Below, in pieces: positions 9,447 through 21,079 of a DNA stretch of 64,000 bases. How positions within the stretch are numbered: position 1 is the first letter of the stretch; every line of letters starts with the position of its first letter. A model generated the notes under the pieces. It ran no database searches. It saw only the letters and a program-made list of their open reading frames with translations, and was not told where the DNA came from. The stretch comes from Hysterangium stoloniferum (taxonomy: Eukaryota; Basidiomycota; Agaricomycetes; Hysterangiales; Hysterangiaceae), in assembly GCA_015178975.1 (NCBI GenBank), contig WHVD01000068.1:186001-250000 (forward strand). The letters run 5' to 3'. The position numbers and the translations under genes were made by a program.

Positions 9447-12184
9447 AATCATTTTAAAGGAGGCCGTCTTACCCGCATAAAATTCGATATCGGGGGAAAT
9501 GTCTTCTCATAAATACGTATACTGCCTTTATATCCGGGCTTGGCACTAGCGAAGAAGCGAAGATCAGCAGAGCCATAGTAGTGCTGGCGCATGTAATCGA
9601 TCTCATGGTGTTTATCCAGGATTCACCAGCTAAAATGGTTCCCCGCAACTTCCTGGTGACTGCTATGCTGTCGCCTCGATATTCCTATCACACCTTCGCA
9701 GATATCTCTAAGCACCCTTAGACAATCGACCATTCCGTTGGGGAATAAACTCTTCAAATTCATAAAGGATTATAAGGCTCTATCACTTGAGGGTCAATCC
9801 ATACTCATAATGTCTGCATGGGGAGAAATTGGAGGCACGGTTTGGTAAAAATATCGGAAGAAACCGAATATCATTATCAGCCCTGTCGGCCTGAATAGGT
9901 GCCAGCTTTGCCGATCCCCGCTGCCTAAGTCCTGAGCCAGTCGACTGATCGTTTCTGAGACATCCAGGCATCAGGCTGACGGTTTTGCATAGAATTCCAC
10001 AGCAAGGGTCACACAGCCTGCCACCAGGGTCACGCAGCATGGGCAAGTCTCCTTTCACGTTGCCTTCGATAAGGTATGTTGACGAGTTCGAGGCCATTCC
10101 CAACTCTAAGCCTTGCCAAACACTGCACTATCACGGCCGAACAAGAAAACTCCCAACAGTCCCGTTGCAGTTACAGCCCCTGCTCATAGTTGACAAAGTC
10201 CCAGGAGCTCTTTTGTTTGCCCACTGTGTCTTGTCGAAACCCACGCAAGGTCTAGAGAAGGAGACTGAGAATGAGATGTAACAGATGCAACAAGACAAGA
10301 GGGTACGGGCATGCCATTTACTTTGAATATTTAGAGGAAGCATCACAGTTGCCGCAACTGTCCATGGATGTCGACAACCAGAAGCTCTCTCGCTCGTCAC
10401 TTCCACTGAAGAGGATCACAAGCATCGTCAACTGGATCCTGCACCCTGTCCTCAAATGCCAAAGCAATCAGTCTCAAGTGGAAGGAGGCCGAGCTTGATT
10501 TGGGGGCTCCCAAGTTGGTCCGTCAGGTCGATGGATGTTTTGCCTTCATGGTTTGGCTTTGATTGGGTTGGCGAATGCTTCACTTCTCCTCCTCGTTTTA
10601 TTTACAGGACAATGAAAGACAGCACAACTGACAAAATTGGACTGAGCTAGAATAGAAGAGGGGCAGTGGATGCCCAAGACTCAGCCGCTGCCCAGCGGGG
10701 GTGTAGGGAAACGACTGAGCTTGCACTTCATATCATCGCATACATATATACACGTGTGGGTGAAAAATGCGCTCGTACGATGCAAGGCAAAATATAAGTG
10801 GGTGGTCTAGTCCGATATATGATCTGGCAGTGTTCCCACATTTGGGGTATGAGCATTGCCGGTTTTTGTCACAACAACATTGTTTGCCCCATCACACACA
10901 GTATTTGTACCTTGTACGCTAAGACCCACATGAGCTAGTTTCAATTGTGGATAAAAGGCGGGACGCAGTGCGTCTGGTACCGTAGAAAATAGTGGTGCGA
11001 TAGCTGTCAAGAAGATGAATTCTATGTGAAATACATTGAGATTACCTGTAAGCAGGTGCGAAGAATCGATCGATGGGTTTTCCTTCATTGTGAGCTTTCA
11101 TTGGGTTTATTAATGCGTCCCTTTGCTTCGTTTCCTTAATAGGACAATCAAAGAGCGCATGAACAGTCTCTTGTTTAGAGCCGAGGTCAAGATAAACGCA
11201 AAAAAAAAAAAACAATACGAAAGGTCTGTACAAGAACGTAAAAATAACCCGTTATCCACCATTTCCAATTCCCGCTGTGCTTACCACTGTAACCTTTCGG
11301 CGGCCTAATGCCACCCCTGTGCCATTGCCCTCCGTCCTATCATCTCTGCTGGGAGCCGAAAACATGTACCGTGTATGCCCATATGACGGCTCTTAGTGGG
11401 TAGGAACGCGTATGGTCAGGAGACTAGGTGGAACTGCGAGTCATGTTCCCCATTTAGGCTGCTGGAAAATGAACCACGCTCTACTTAGATCATACAAAGC
11501 ATGATGAATTAAGTTTTATAGCTCACATGGATTGGTCGTCTCGATATCGATGGATCACACTTGTGATGAATAATCCACCACCCAATTCATATGCAAAGTG
11601 CATATATTCAACAAATCCGCAGATGGATTGAAGCTACCCAATAATAATCGAGCGCATGTTTGACTAGGAATATAAATTTTTAATGTATCAGTTAATATAT
11701 CGAAGGGCTTCCGCCGGGATCGCCCCCACCATGCCATTTGATTGCATGCAACGTCTGCCAATCTTTAGCCCACTTGATGTCGTGTCACAGGTGTAATGTA
11801 TACCAAGTCAATGCACTACCGATGCCATAGACCCTACGACTACACCAATCAAGAACGAAGGAAGGTAGGTAGTCAACGAATTTACTCGGCCTCCCAGATA
11901 TAAACACCAATACATGTTTCTCGTCATTATACTTGGGCCATGTATTTCGGCTGTTTCAGCCCTCCTGGTGATCCTCCACCATTTTATGGGTGCTCCAAGC
12001 CTCGTGTGATTGTGACCAGTGTGGCCACTGGTTGTGGAAAAAGGAGTTTCCATATTAAAACCACAATTCAAACAGCAGGGGTAAATACAGAATTTGATCC
12101 CCGAGACGTCCGAAAATCGGCTCAAATATCATACACGAGTCACATACCACAGCCCACGGCCTCCCATGACCGACACTGAGCATT
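9190..12184 (+). repeat. segmental duplication, unit A (~3.0 kb)
   Basis: Matches unit B (14801-17812) in direct orientation from GAGCGGATCGGGAC (left) to CCGACACTGAGCATT (right). The centres differ: 10883-11564 is unique to A, and 16802-17199 is unique to B. Both units hold the same broken frames, including minus-strand pieces (9783-10103; RLCDPCCGILCK) and plus-strand pieces near 10330-10460 (SMDVDNQKLSRSSLPL). The spacing between units is about 5.6-5.9 kb. Confidence 0.85.
10260..10660 (+). repeat. module T, copy 1 (inside unit A)
   Basis: One of four copies of a gene-like module whose plus frame carries LPQLSMDVDNQKLSRSSLPL and HPVLKCQSNQSQ. Its 3' part ends in GTTGGCGAATGCTTCACTTC. Other copies lie at 14500-14760, 15850-16560 and 28320-28970. 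Frames are broken in every copy, and no domain is recognised. Confidence 0.6.
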
Positions 12185-13440
12185 AGCGACTTGCCTATCA
12201 TGGGTACCCAGGCACACATGTCAGATTAAGCACCATTAAGAAGCATCCTTCCAATGCTTAAAACAGGCGATACCGATGATTCGTTTCTCAACCGTCTGGT
12301 CTTTCTGTGTCTTTGGCCAAATAGAGGTTGTGTAGGGTATCGGCTGATATGGTTTTATTACATCTAAAACAATGAAGATAAATACTATTATTTTTGTCCG
12401 TAAATAATTCAGAATTATCGTCATTCCGCTAATGTAAAATCAAAAAATGAATTTACCGATTTGTAGGCTGATGCCTGACTCAACCCATGTACACCCAACC
12501 TATCATGTCCGAAGGTGATTCACTGACTGACACATTGATTGGTAGAAGTACTTCATTACAAGCTTATTGAGCCATTGTAGTTTGTGCAGTGACATTAAGC
12601 CAACCCATACTATTTTTTAATAGAAAGGAAATAGAATTTTATAGCTAGATCTATCTTAAGAAACGCGTCAGGCCGTGCGGGACACTCGACAATCACTATT
12701 CATCGCCTGAATGAATATCTTTACAAACTGCTCAGCATTTCTTGATCTTCCAAGTTCGGATGCATGGTTGCTAATTGCAATCAATGATATTTTTGGTGCT
12801 ATGATATCGCCCATTGGTATAACCTCATTCCTTACCACCCCAGGTTTATTCTGCACTACCACCGAATCCAAGCACTTGAATAAAATCATCACTTCTACAA
12901 CAACGATGAAGCCCCTCGGTTTCACCAGACCCATTGTAGTCCTAAGCAGGATCACTCTGATGGCCTTAATACTCCCATTGGTGTTCCTGTGTCTGTTGAT
13001 GACACAGTTGAACTTCATGCTATCCATGGTTCTGCCATTATTTCCATTTCCACTTGGATTTTCACAGGCAACATCTCAAACGCTCAGTACATGTATCTGC
13101 CCTTGTTTCTCGCATTGCTACCTCCTCCCCCATACTCACATTACTGCCACAGCACCTATGTCAACACTGCCTCACAAAGATTCTTATCAGTCATCCTTCA
13201 CCACTACATCTTGGAATACCCAGTTCAAGGTGTTGGATATACAGACTGATATGTCTATATCACTTGGCTACCAGCTCCCGGGTTTCAACAGGGGTTTTAG
13301 TCCCTTCTTCACTGCGATGACAGGATTCAAGGTATTTGCAAACCTCGAGTTGAACCTGGAGCAGACTGTGGGATTATTTGGTTGGCTTCCCATGAGTGAC
13401 ATGAAACACTCCTTGAATTCAGTTTGTTACAGTGATGTGT
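12185..13440. other. no gene recognised; one 243-codon open frame
   Basis: 12711-13442 is open on the plus strand (243 codons from ATG) and hydrophobic in places, but overlapping frames on both strands look equally plausible. One alternative plus frame reads DGLNTPIGVPVSVDDTVELH, which looks more protein-like. I cannot assign a function or decide which frame, if any, is real. Confidence 0.25.
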
Positions 13441-13713
13441 GAGTGGCCGTGGCTCTTATTTGTTGCCTGCTATGCTGTCACTTACCGGTTGCACTGCTGT
13501 TAGACTGCATCCATTCTCAAAAGACAGCCTTGCGACAGTGTTGATGAGCAAGCCATTCGGAAACAGACCCAACTGCATCGCGCACTTCCCACATGCGCTG
13601 CATGTACACATCAAGGAGACTATCTGTCATGAGCTCAAGCAATGGTGAGTGTTATGTGCAGTGATGAATAGTTATATACTTGACAATGATTTTCTAGACA
13701 TGCGTGTATTGCT

Positions 13714-14217
13714 TTGATACACATCGCTCTGGTATTCACGCTGCTCGGCGCGATCGTTTATTTGGCACACTCTCGTCTTCAAAACGCGCACGTCAAGGTC
13801 GCCGACGCGGCTGATCACGCACCCGCTGCGGATCACGGTAACCTCAAGGGCCCCGACGCGGCTGATCACACACCCGCTGTGGATCACGGTAACATCGAGG
13901 GCATCGACGCCGCTGATCATGCACCCGCTGTGGATGGTGGTCATGTCGTGGGCACCGATGCGGCTGATCACGCACCCGCTGTGGATGACTGTAACATCAA
14001 GGGCACCAATGCGGCTGATCGCCCACCCGCTGTGGATGACGGTAGCCTTGGGAGCACTGACACAGATCCCGACTCTACCCCACGTATCTCATGGGAAGAC
14101 AAGGGAAAGGGAGTCGAACTTAGAGAGTATGGCCCCCTCATGCCGGATGGTTCACTGTTCACGGGCTCATTCGCCCAGCGCATTGGACAAGGCCGTCGTT
14201 TAATTAATGCCATCTGA
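13714..14217 (+). CDS. hypothetical membrane-anchored protein with 17-residue Asp/Ala/His repeats (partial N-terminus)
   Basis: The frame opens with a hydrophobic segment IALVFTLLGAIVYLAHS, a likely single membrane span or signal anchor. Five 17-residue repeats follow (consensus DAADHAPAVDDGNIKGT, encoded by the 51-bp repeat at 13804-14058). A C-terminal part contains TPRISWEDKGKGVELREYGP and GSLFTGSFAQRIGQGRRLI. No in-frame ATG precedes the membrane segment, so the start probably lies in an upstream exon. 13439-13648 followed by a GTGAGT...CTAG intron is a candidate, but it does not join in a clean frame. The PRISWEDK motif recurs at 14370-14400. No family is recognised. Confidence 0.5.
   Translation: MIHIALVFTLLGAIVYLAHSRLQNAHVKVADAADHAPAADHGNLKGPDAADHTPAVDHGNIEGIDAADHAPAVDGGHVVGTDAADHAPAVDDCNIKGTNAADRPPAVDDGSLGSTDTDPDSTPRISWEDKGKGVELREYGPLMPDGSLFTGSFAQRIGQGRRLINAI
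13804..14058 (+). repeat. 51-bp coding minisatellite, five units
   Basis: Five tandem 51-bp units start GACGCGGCTGATCACGCACC or close variants and keep the reading frame. Differences concentrate in the last third of each unit. The length is a multiple of three, so copy-number change would preserve the frame. Confidence 0.85.
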
Positions 14218-14320
14218 CCTCATTTGAGCAGGACCCAATGCTGAGACGCTCCATCCCCACATCATTCCCAAGGCGAATACCACCTTCCGCCCCAAGTCAC
14301 AAACTGCCGGTCATCACATT

Positions 14321-14475
14321 GTGCATGTGGATGATGGGAACGTCAAAAGCGCCGATGAACATCCGGACTATACCCCACGCATCTCGTGGGAAGACAAGGT
14401 GAAGGGGGTCGAAGAGCGCCGACCGAGTCATACCCAAAAACTCATGAGATACGTTGGTTTTCCTAATCTTCCTAG
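14321..14475 (+). pseudogene. second copy of the PRISWEDK exon
   Basis: The plus frame reads VDDGNVKSADEHPDYTPRIS then WEDKVKGVEERR. It repeats the 3' end of the repeat-bearing gene just upstream (one repeat remnant plus the PRISWEDK segment). This looks like a partial tandem duplication of the gene. The frame closes soon after and runs into module T. Confidence 0.5.
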
Positions 14476-14499
14476 CATTTCCACAGGAACAGCATCAGC

Positions 14500-14760
14500 C
14501 AGTCACTACCATAGCGGCAGACATCCGCGAAAAGCCCAGAGAAGGAGAAAAAGGAAGCAGAAAGGGAAAAGGATCACTGTTGCCGCAACTGCCCATGAAT
14601 GTTGACCACACGTTCTCTCGCTCGCCACTTCCACTCAACGGGATCATAAGCCTCCGAAACAGGATCTTCCATCCTGTCCTCAAACGCCAAAGAAATCAGC
14701 CCCGTCAACATTTGAGGCGTTGTTCACGCCGCCACCACTTATGCCGTTGCAACCGATGGT
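14500..14760 (+). repeat. module T, copy 2
   Basis: Carries the Lys/Arg-rich piece RHPRKAQRRRKRKQKGK, then LPQLPMNVDHTFSRSPLPL and HPVLKRQRNQ in broken plus frames. It is shared with 28320-28640 (RHPRKAQGRRKRKRR) and with the copies at 10.3 and 15.9 kb. Confidence 0.6.
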
Positions 14761-14800
14761 AAGCGATTGCTCGACGAGATTCGTGGAAATAGACATCGGA

Positions 14801-17800
14801 GCGGATCGGGACGAAGCTACTGTACGGCACCAAGATCTCCATGTTGGTTGGGAAGTGCTTCTTCAGCACACGACGTGTGGAGGAGCACCAAAGGGGGGTT
14901 GTAAGGCTCATAGACACAGGCGAGGGGGAAAAGACAAGGAATAGGCTGCTGCTTGAAAAACAGCTAACAGTGGGACAATTGAGCACAATTGTTAAAGAGG
15001 GGGTGGATCTCTTGAGGCATGTTTGTTCTGGTAAACACCATCCATTGCATGTAAAATCATTTTAAAGGAGGCCATCTTACCCGCGTAAAATACGATATCC
15101 GGGGAAATGGCTTCTCATAAATACCACTAGCGAAGAAGCGAATATCGGCAGGGTCATAGTAGTGCTGGCGTATGTAATCGATCTCATGGTGTTTATTGAG
15201 GATTCGCCAGCTAAAATGGTTCCCCGCAACTTCTTGGTGACTGCTATGCTGTCGCCTCGATATTCCTATCACACCTTGGCGGATACCTCTAAGCACCCTT
15301 AGACAATCGACCGTTCCGTTGGGGAATAAACTCTTCAAATTCATAAAGGAGTATAAGGCTCTATCACTTGAGGGTCAATCCATACTCATAATGTTTGCAT
15401 GGGGAGCCGTGCTAGTATGGGGAGAAATTGGAGGCACGGTTTGGTAAAAAGTATCGGAAGAAACCGAATATCATTATCAGCCGTGTCGGCCTGAATAGGT
15501 GCCAGCTTTCCTGATCCCCACTTTCTAAGTCCTGAGCCAGTCGACTGATCGTGTCTGAGGCATCCAGGCATCAGGCTGATGGCTTTGCATAGAATTCCAC
15601 AGAAAGGGTAACACAGCCTGCCACCACGGTCACGCAGCATGGGCAAATATTCTTCTGCGTCGCCTTAGATAAGGTATGCTGACGAGTTCGAGGCCATTGC
15701 CAAAGTCTAAGCCTTGCCAAACACTGCACAATGACGGCCTAACAAGAAAATTCCCAACAGTCCCGTCGCAGTTACAGCACCTGCTCATAGTTGTCAAAGT
15801 CCCAGAAGCTCGTTCGTTTACCCACTGTGTCTTGTCGAGACCCACGCAAGGTCGAGAGAAGGTGACTAAGAAAGAGATGCAACAAATGCAACAAGACAAG
15901 AGGGTACGGTACGTCCATGCCATTTACTTTGAATATTTAGAGGAAGCATCACAGTTGCCGCAACTGTCCATGGATGTTGACAACCAGAAGCTCTCTCGTT
16001 CGTCACTTCCACTGACGGGGATCATAAGCCTCGTCAACAGGATTTTGCACCCTGTCCTAAAACGCCAAAGCAATCAGTCCCAGCGATAATCGAGGCGTTG
16101 TTGACGCCCCACCAAGTACGCCGTTACCACCGATGCAGTCTTTTGTAATGCCTCGACGTACAAGTTAACTCGCAAGCAAAACCGGGTCAGTGATTTCTCG
16201 ACGAGGTTCGTGGAAATAGACATCGTCGCAGACTTTGAAGGGACAGGTTTGGGTTTCGGTTTGCGGAGGTTGGGAGAGTAGGAGGACGTTGTCCGAGATG
16301 GAGCCTATCTACAATGCGACGAGCGTGATAAGAGAGAGTGCATTGAATGTGGATGGAAAGGAAATGAAATAAAGGTGGAAGAGGCCGAGCTTGATTTGGG
16401 AGCTCCCAAGTTGTTGCGTTAGGTTGATGGATGCTTCATGGTTTGGCTTTGATTGGGTTGGCTAATGCTTCACTTCTTTTCCTCGTTTTATTTACCGTAC
16501 CATGAAAGACGGCACAACTGACAAAATTGGACCGAGATAGAATAGAAGAGGGGCAGCGGATGCCCAAGACTCATCCACTGCGCAGCGGGGCTGTAGGGAA
16601 ACGACTAAGGTTTCACTTCATACCATCGCATACATATATACGCGTGCGGGTGAAAAATGCACTCGTACGATGAAAGGGAAAATATAAGCGGGTAGTCTAG
16701 TCCGATATACGATCTGGCAGTGTGCCCGCGTTTTGGGGTATGAGCATGAGAGTATTTGCAACTAATAGAGATTGCCGGTTTTTGTCACAACAACATTGTT
16801 CCTGTCGCTAATACGGGGGTTATCGTCGTTAATTTCACAATCTCCAGAACCTGAAATTGCGTGCACAGCAGTGCGAGCGAATAGCCCAATCCCTGCTCTC
16901 CACGACTTCCTGGACTTTGCTGCGATGCATGGAGAGGAGAGTTGGACGACGACCTTGAGTATTTTGATGCACGACGTACATTCGCTCTTCTGTCTGCTTG
17001 CGACTCTATTTGTAGGGGCGAGAGAATGGTGACAAGTGACGAATCAGCATCTATTTCGGAGTCGCTTAAAATTGAACTATACAAACGTAGGCAGCGTTAC
17101 TACAGAAACAGCGCCCGTCGCTACCCGCCTACCTTTCCCTTTCGCAATCGATAAATAACGCTGGTAAAACCTCCCAAGGCCGTTTCTTTAACCACCTTGT
17201 TATGAATAATTCACGCAATTAATATACAAAGCGCATATACCCACCAAATCCGCTGATGGATTGAAGGTACCCAATAATCATCGAGCGCATGTTTGACTAG
17301 GAATATAATTTTTTAATGTATGAGTTAATATATCTCCTAACGAAGGGCTTCCGCCGGGATCGCCCTCCCACCATACCATTTGATCGCATGCAACGTCCGC
17401 CAATCTTTAGCCCCACCTGATGTCATCTCACAGGTTTAATGTATACCAAGTCAATGCACGACCGATGCCATAGACCCTACGAAGGAATTTACTCGGTTTC
17501 CCAGATATAAACACCAATACATGTTTCTCGCCATTATACAGTCTCCACACTTGAGCCATGTATTTCGGCTGTTTCAGCCCTCCTGGCGATCCTCCACCAT
17601 TTGATGGGTTCTCCAAGCCTCGTATAATTGCGACCAGTGTGACCACTGGTTGTGGAGAAAGAAGCGACGCTAAAAGTAGAGACGATGTCTCCATATTAAA
17701 ACCACAATTCAAAAAGCAGGGGTAAATACACGTCCGAAAATCGGCTCAAATGCCATACACGAGTCACGAACCACAGCCCACGGCCTCCCATGACCGACAC

Positions 17801-17812
17801 TGAGCATTCATA
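14801..17812 (+). repeat. segmental duplication, unit B (~3.0 kb)
   Basis: Direct-orientation partner of 9190-12184, sharing both ends. Inside, 15057-15646 (minus) and 15850-16560 (plus, module T copy 3) correspond to parts of unit A. 16802-17199 replaces unit A's 10883-11564 and holds a small open frame (LDDDLEYFDARRTFALLSAC, to 17154) not present in unit A. Confidence 0.85.
15850..16560 (+). repeat. module T, copy 3 (inside unit B)
   Basis: Corresponds to 10260-10660 in unit A but includes an extra ~290 bp between 16085 and 16375 that unit A lacks. It carries LPQLSMDVDNQKLSRSSLPL and HPVLKRQSNQSQ on the plus strand. Confidence 0.6.
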
Positions 17813-18290
17813 ATGTAGAGCTCTGTATACGAACGTACCTCATGGCTGCAACACGTATATCCAACCCACATTACTATGCCACCTCTTCCCAGCTCTTGAT
17901 CACGCCCTGCTGTCCCTGCTGTTCCTGCTTGAACCCGCTGCACTGTCTATGGGATTCTGTATTTCGAGGTACAGTGGAGTGGGCACCAGGCGACGTAAAG
18001 TTACGTCCTAATTGTTGGCGGCGGGATTCGCGCGTACGCCTCTACGGACCACATCCACGAGCGCGAGACAGGGTACCCATAGTTTTGAGCTGGACGAAGC
18101 GTGTCATTTGCTGTCTCAATTAGCCATAGTAACATTGGAGTCACATAAAACTTATAAGTTGTCCTGTCTTCACGCCCTCACCTTCACCTTCAACTTATCC
18201 TCATCGCCGCCCTCATCGTCATTGTATGTCCTTCCCTTTCGACTCCATTTCCACACTCTATCAAGGTAGTTATATTTTGTTCGTATATTT
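17813..18290 (+). repeat. block Q, copy 1
   Basis: About 480 bp beginning CATAATGTAGAGCTCTGTAT, with the motif CATGGCTGCAACACGTATAT and the later AAACTTATAAGTTGTCCTGT. It recurs at 22840-23130 and 23160-23730 (same orientation) and inverted at 63020-63610. All copies carry broken frames of similar sequence (PPMVFCVSRYSGV; FARTPLRTT). It directly precedes block P copy 1, as in the third copy. Confidence 0.7.
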
Positions 18291-18489
18291 ATTTTATATC
18301 TTGGGTCGAACCTGATGTGATGAAAGAACCAGCATTGTTGTTGTGTCTTTTGTCACCGGGTAACATATCCATATGTGGTAATGCGAGAACGATGAGCATT
18401 CCGGATTGTCAATTATACGTGATAGTTTCGTTGCTTATAGTGTGAACGTCATTACATATTTTTATATCCTTGCTGGTCAAAGGGTCAGG

Positions 18490-21079
18490 ATGGATGGGAT
18501 GGGGATGGAACGGATGGTCGATAGTGTCGGCCAGATGGAGGACTTTGTTTTCAAGAAGTTCAGTGGCTGTGGTGTGGTAAGTGACACCGCAGCACTGTCG
18601 GGGTGTAAGGGTGAGGTTATATATAATATTAGTAATGTGCTGGTTACTTTATATATTATTGTTTAATTGCAATATGGCTCGTAAATATAAAAAATAAATT
18701 ATTAAATAGAACTATTCACAATGTGATATAGCGGTCCTAGAGCATCTAGAACAAGGCCAGGCTAAGTAGCAGACACCTGAGATAGCTAGTCTACACCAAC
18801 TCATTGTAAAAGAAAATTCCACTTAGTAATAGCTGTGCTTTGCCCGTTATACTACCTAGCCAGGGTATGTACATTTCGCGATTTCCTGGTGCGCATGCTT
18901 TGTTTGAAGTGCTTATCCTCAGTCTCACCTTCAGAAATTTGCTTGTTCTTGGAGGAGGACCACCCCGAGTCCGCACGGTGGATATAGGATAAGACATGGC
19001 AGAATCCTTCTGGTTCACACAATATGTGCAAATGAGAAGTGCTTCGGATTATTTCTGGCTTGCCTAGCATGTGTGGGAAAGTATGCTGTGAGATGCCCAA
19101 AGCCTTACACAGCAACCCAGCCGGAATAGGTTTCATGGCAATGCGATGCACACGTTGCCCAATTGCTTATAACAGAGGCATATCGCATTTCGTTTATCGA
19201 TAACCAAGCACTAATGCCCATCACTACCGATTCCCTGCCAAATACCTACGGGATAGACACGATAACTCATATGGCCGACGCTGCAGGGTTACCCCCTACG
19301 TCCCCTTCAGCAGCAGTGACAATTGCCGACTCTCAGCTGGGCAATCAAAATATCATAAGAGTACTGAATGCTAACAAAATGCTCCATGAGCAATGGGGTT
19401 GCGACGAACCAGGCCATGATTTATGCCTACAGGGGGGTCATTATATTGGTCATATCCAGCTGTCTCAAGAGCAGATTTCCATTTGGATAGACGAAATTGT
19501 GGGTCATCTGTTCATTGAAATTCATCATAATTATTATTCACTCATCCAATACCTGATTTCCAAAGTGCCGAGGCCAGGCGACATGCCACTATCCGCCAGA
19601 GGTACTTATTATCCCAGACGGCTCTGGAGCCAATAGGAAGCTAGATTTTGATTGGGGTGCTAGCGAAACGAATATTGACCCAGAACCTGAGATTGGACCG
19701 GGGTATTTTTGTGGACTGGCTCTGGAACGAGTCGGCAGGAGAATGCTTTATTACTCAAAGGTTTCGTTGTTGTTAGCCAAGCTATTGCGTTATAGGCAAA
19801 TTGTGGATCGTTGGCCGCGTCCGTCCGCGCAAAGCCTTGGAATAATATTGCAAGAGACAGTTGATTTAATGCGGTATGAGTTGCAATGTCTTACACGAAT
19901 TTATCGACAACCCTTTGAACATTGAACATCTTCGCAGGCCATCCTACCCACCTTATATTCGAGAACAAGCATCCAACGTTTTTGTCAGTGCCGAATATGA
20001 CATTGATGCACACCGAAGGGATGATTGCCCCCGACTTGTTTTAGAATGGTTAGGTTGGGTATTCCGTTTTTCCGGGTGCGAAGGGTCACCTGAAATTATG
20101 TCAGCACTATATCGAAATCTGACGAGTGCACCCTTGCATATTCATTATGACGAGGTTCTATCCAATTTCGTTGTAATTCTCGCTCGATATCACACTGGCT
20201 CGTGGGAACGGGACAGTGGCGGTCCTTCTGACCTTGCGCATCTCATGCAATATCTCTGTCGTTTACGTAAGCTATCATTCAATGAGCTGAATGCTATTCA
20301 TGATCACTTGGAATCCTGGCTGCAACCAGAGTATGATATGTTGTCAGCATTCTTCACCGAGCTGACTCAAGCCATGCCAGATCCCACCACCCAAGATGGT
20401 CCTACAGCAGAGAGCCTCACTGTATATACTCCCACATGGATGTTTCCATACTATGTTCTCGACAGGATGCACGGTTTCGTATCCTCTTTGAGGCGTTATT
20501 GGATATTGCCCTAGATACCACGATTGGCGCTATATCGCGAGATATTGGGAATGTCTCGTTCCTCTGGCCCCAAGCATGTGCTGTGAATAGATTCTTCAAG
20601 GACAGGGTATTGCTGATAGAGCATGCCAAGAAGATTAATCGAATTGCCTCGTTCATTGCTTTCTATCTACGGCACGTTGCACATGCGCTCTTGTCAACTG
20701 ATATCTTAACTTACCTTCCCCTTCTAGTCATATTTCGATTCAACCCCTCCAATGGGACGCGCTCTATTGGCTTGCAAGCACAATCAAAACCATCATCTCC
20801 CTCATATCAGCTTCTCCCGATCCAGAATTTTCCTGTAGGGAAATACAAGCAGAAAATGTAGTAAACGCTTTCGTCGATTTTTTCTTACATTTCGATTCAT
20901 TTGATTTTCGCCATGGCTACGATCTCAGTGACTATTTACGTTTGAAAAGTGACTCGTACTCCCTCTTACTCCTCATCGCCAATCCATTCACCGGTCCTTC
21001 GGTCCTATCTAGCTCGCATTGCATGTCGATACTGGAGGACAATGGATGGGTCGGAAACGCTCTTTCTCCGTCCAATTAG
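18490..21079 (+). pseudogene. block P gene, copy 1: multicopy hypothetical gene, broken
   Basis: A candidate first exon starts MDGMGMERMVDSVGQMEDF and reaches a GTAAGT donor at 18577. Later pieces are 19163-19636 (GCDEPGHDLCLQGGHYIGHI), 19583-19925 (GPGYFCGLALERVGRRMLYY), 19926-20420 (GSPEIMSALYRNLTSAPLHI) and, after a likely intron 20425-20468, 20469-21079 ending ILEDNGWVGNALSPSN-stop. Breaks include a 7-bp duplication GAACATTGAACAT at 19917-19929 and a frame change near 20715. No domain is recognised. Composition suggests a soluble helical protein. Copies 2 (25868-27563) and 3 (54140-57520) are inverted relative to it. Copies 1 and 3 share the 7-bp duplication and copy 2 does not. Confidence 0.7.

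Noticed and set aside
9783-10103. HET-domain protein on the minus strand of the duplicated segments
   Set aside because: The Cys-Gly-rich frame (RLCDPCCGILCK) only loosely recalls HET proteins. The diagnostic motifs are missing.
11200-11212. A13 run as a LINE or SINE tail
   Set aside because: No target duplication, no element sequence upstream, and it lies in the centre unique to unit A. A simple homopolymer is enough.
12711-13442. 243-codon membrane-protein-like frame
   Set aside because: Hydrophobicity comes from T/C-rich sequence, other frames look as good, and no homology or splice support is visible.
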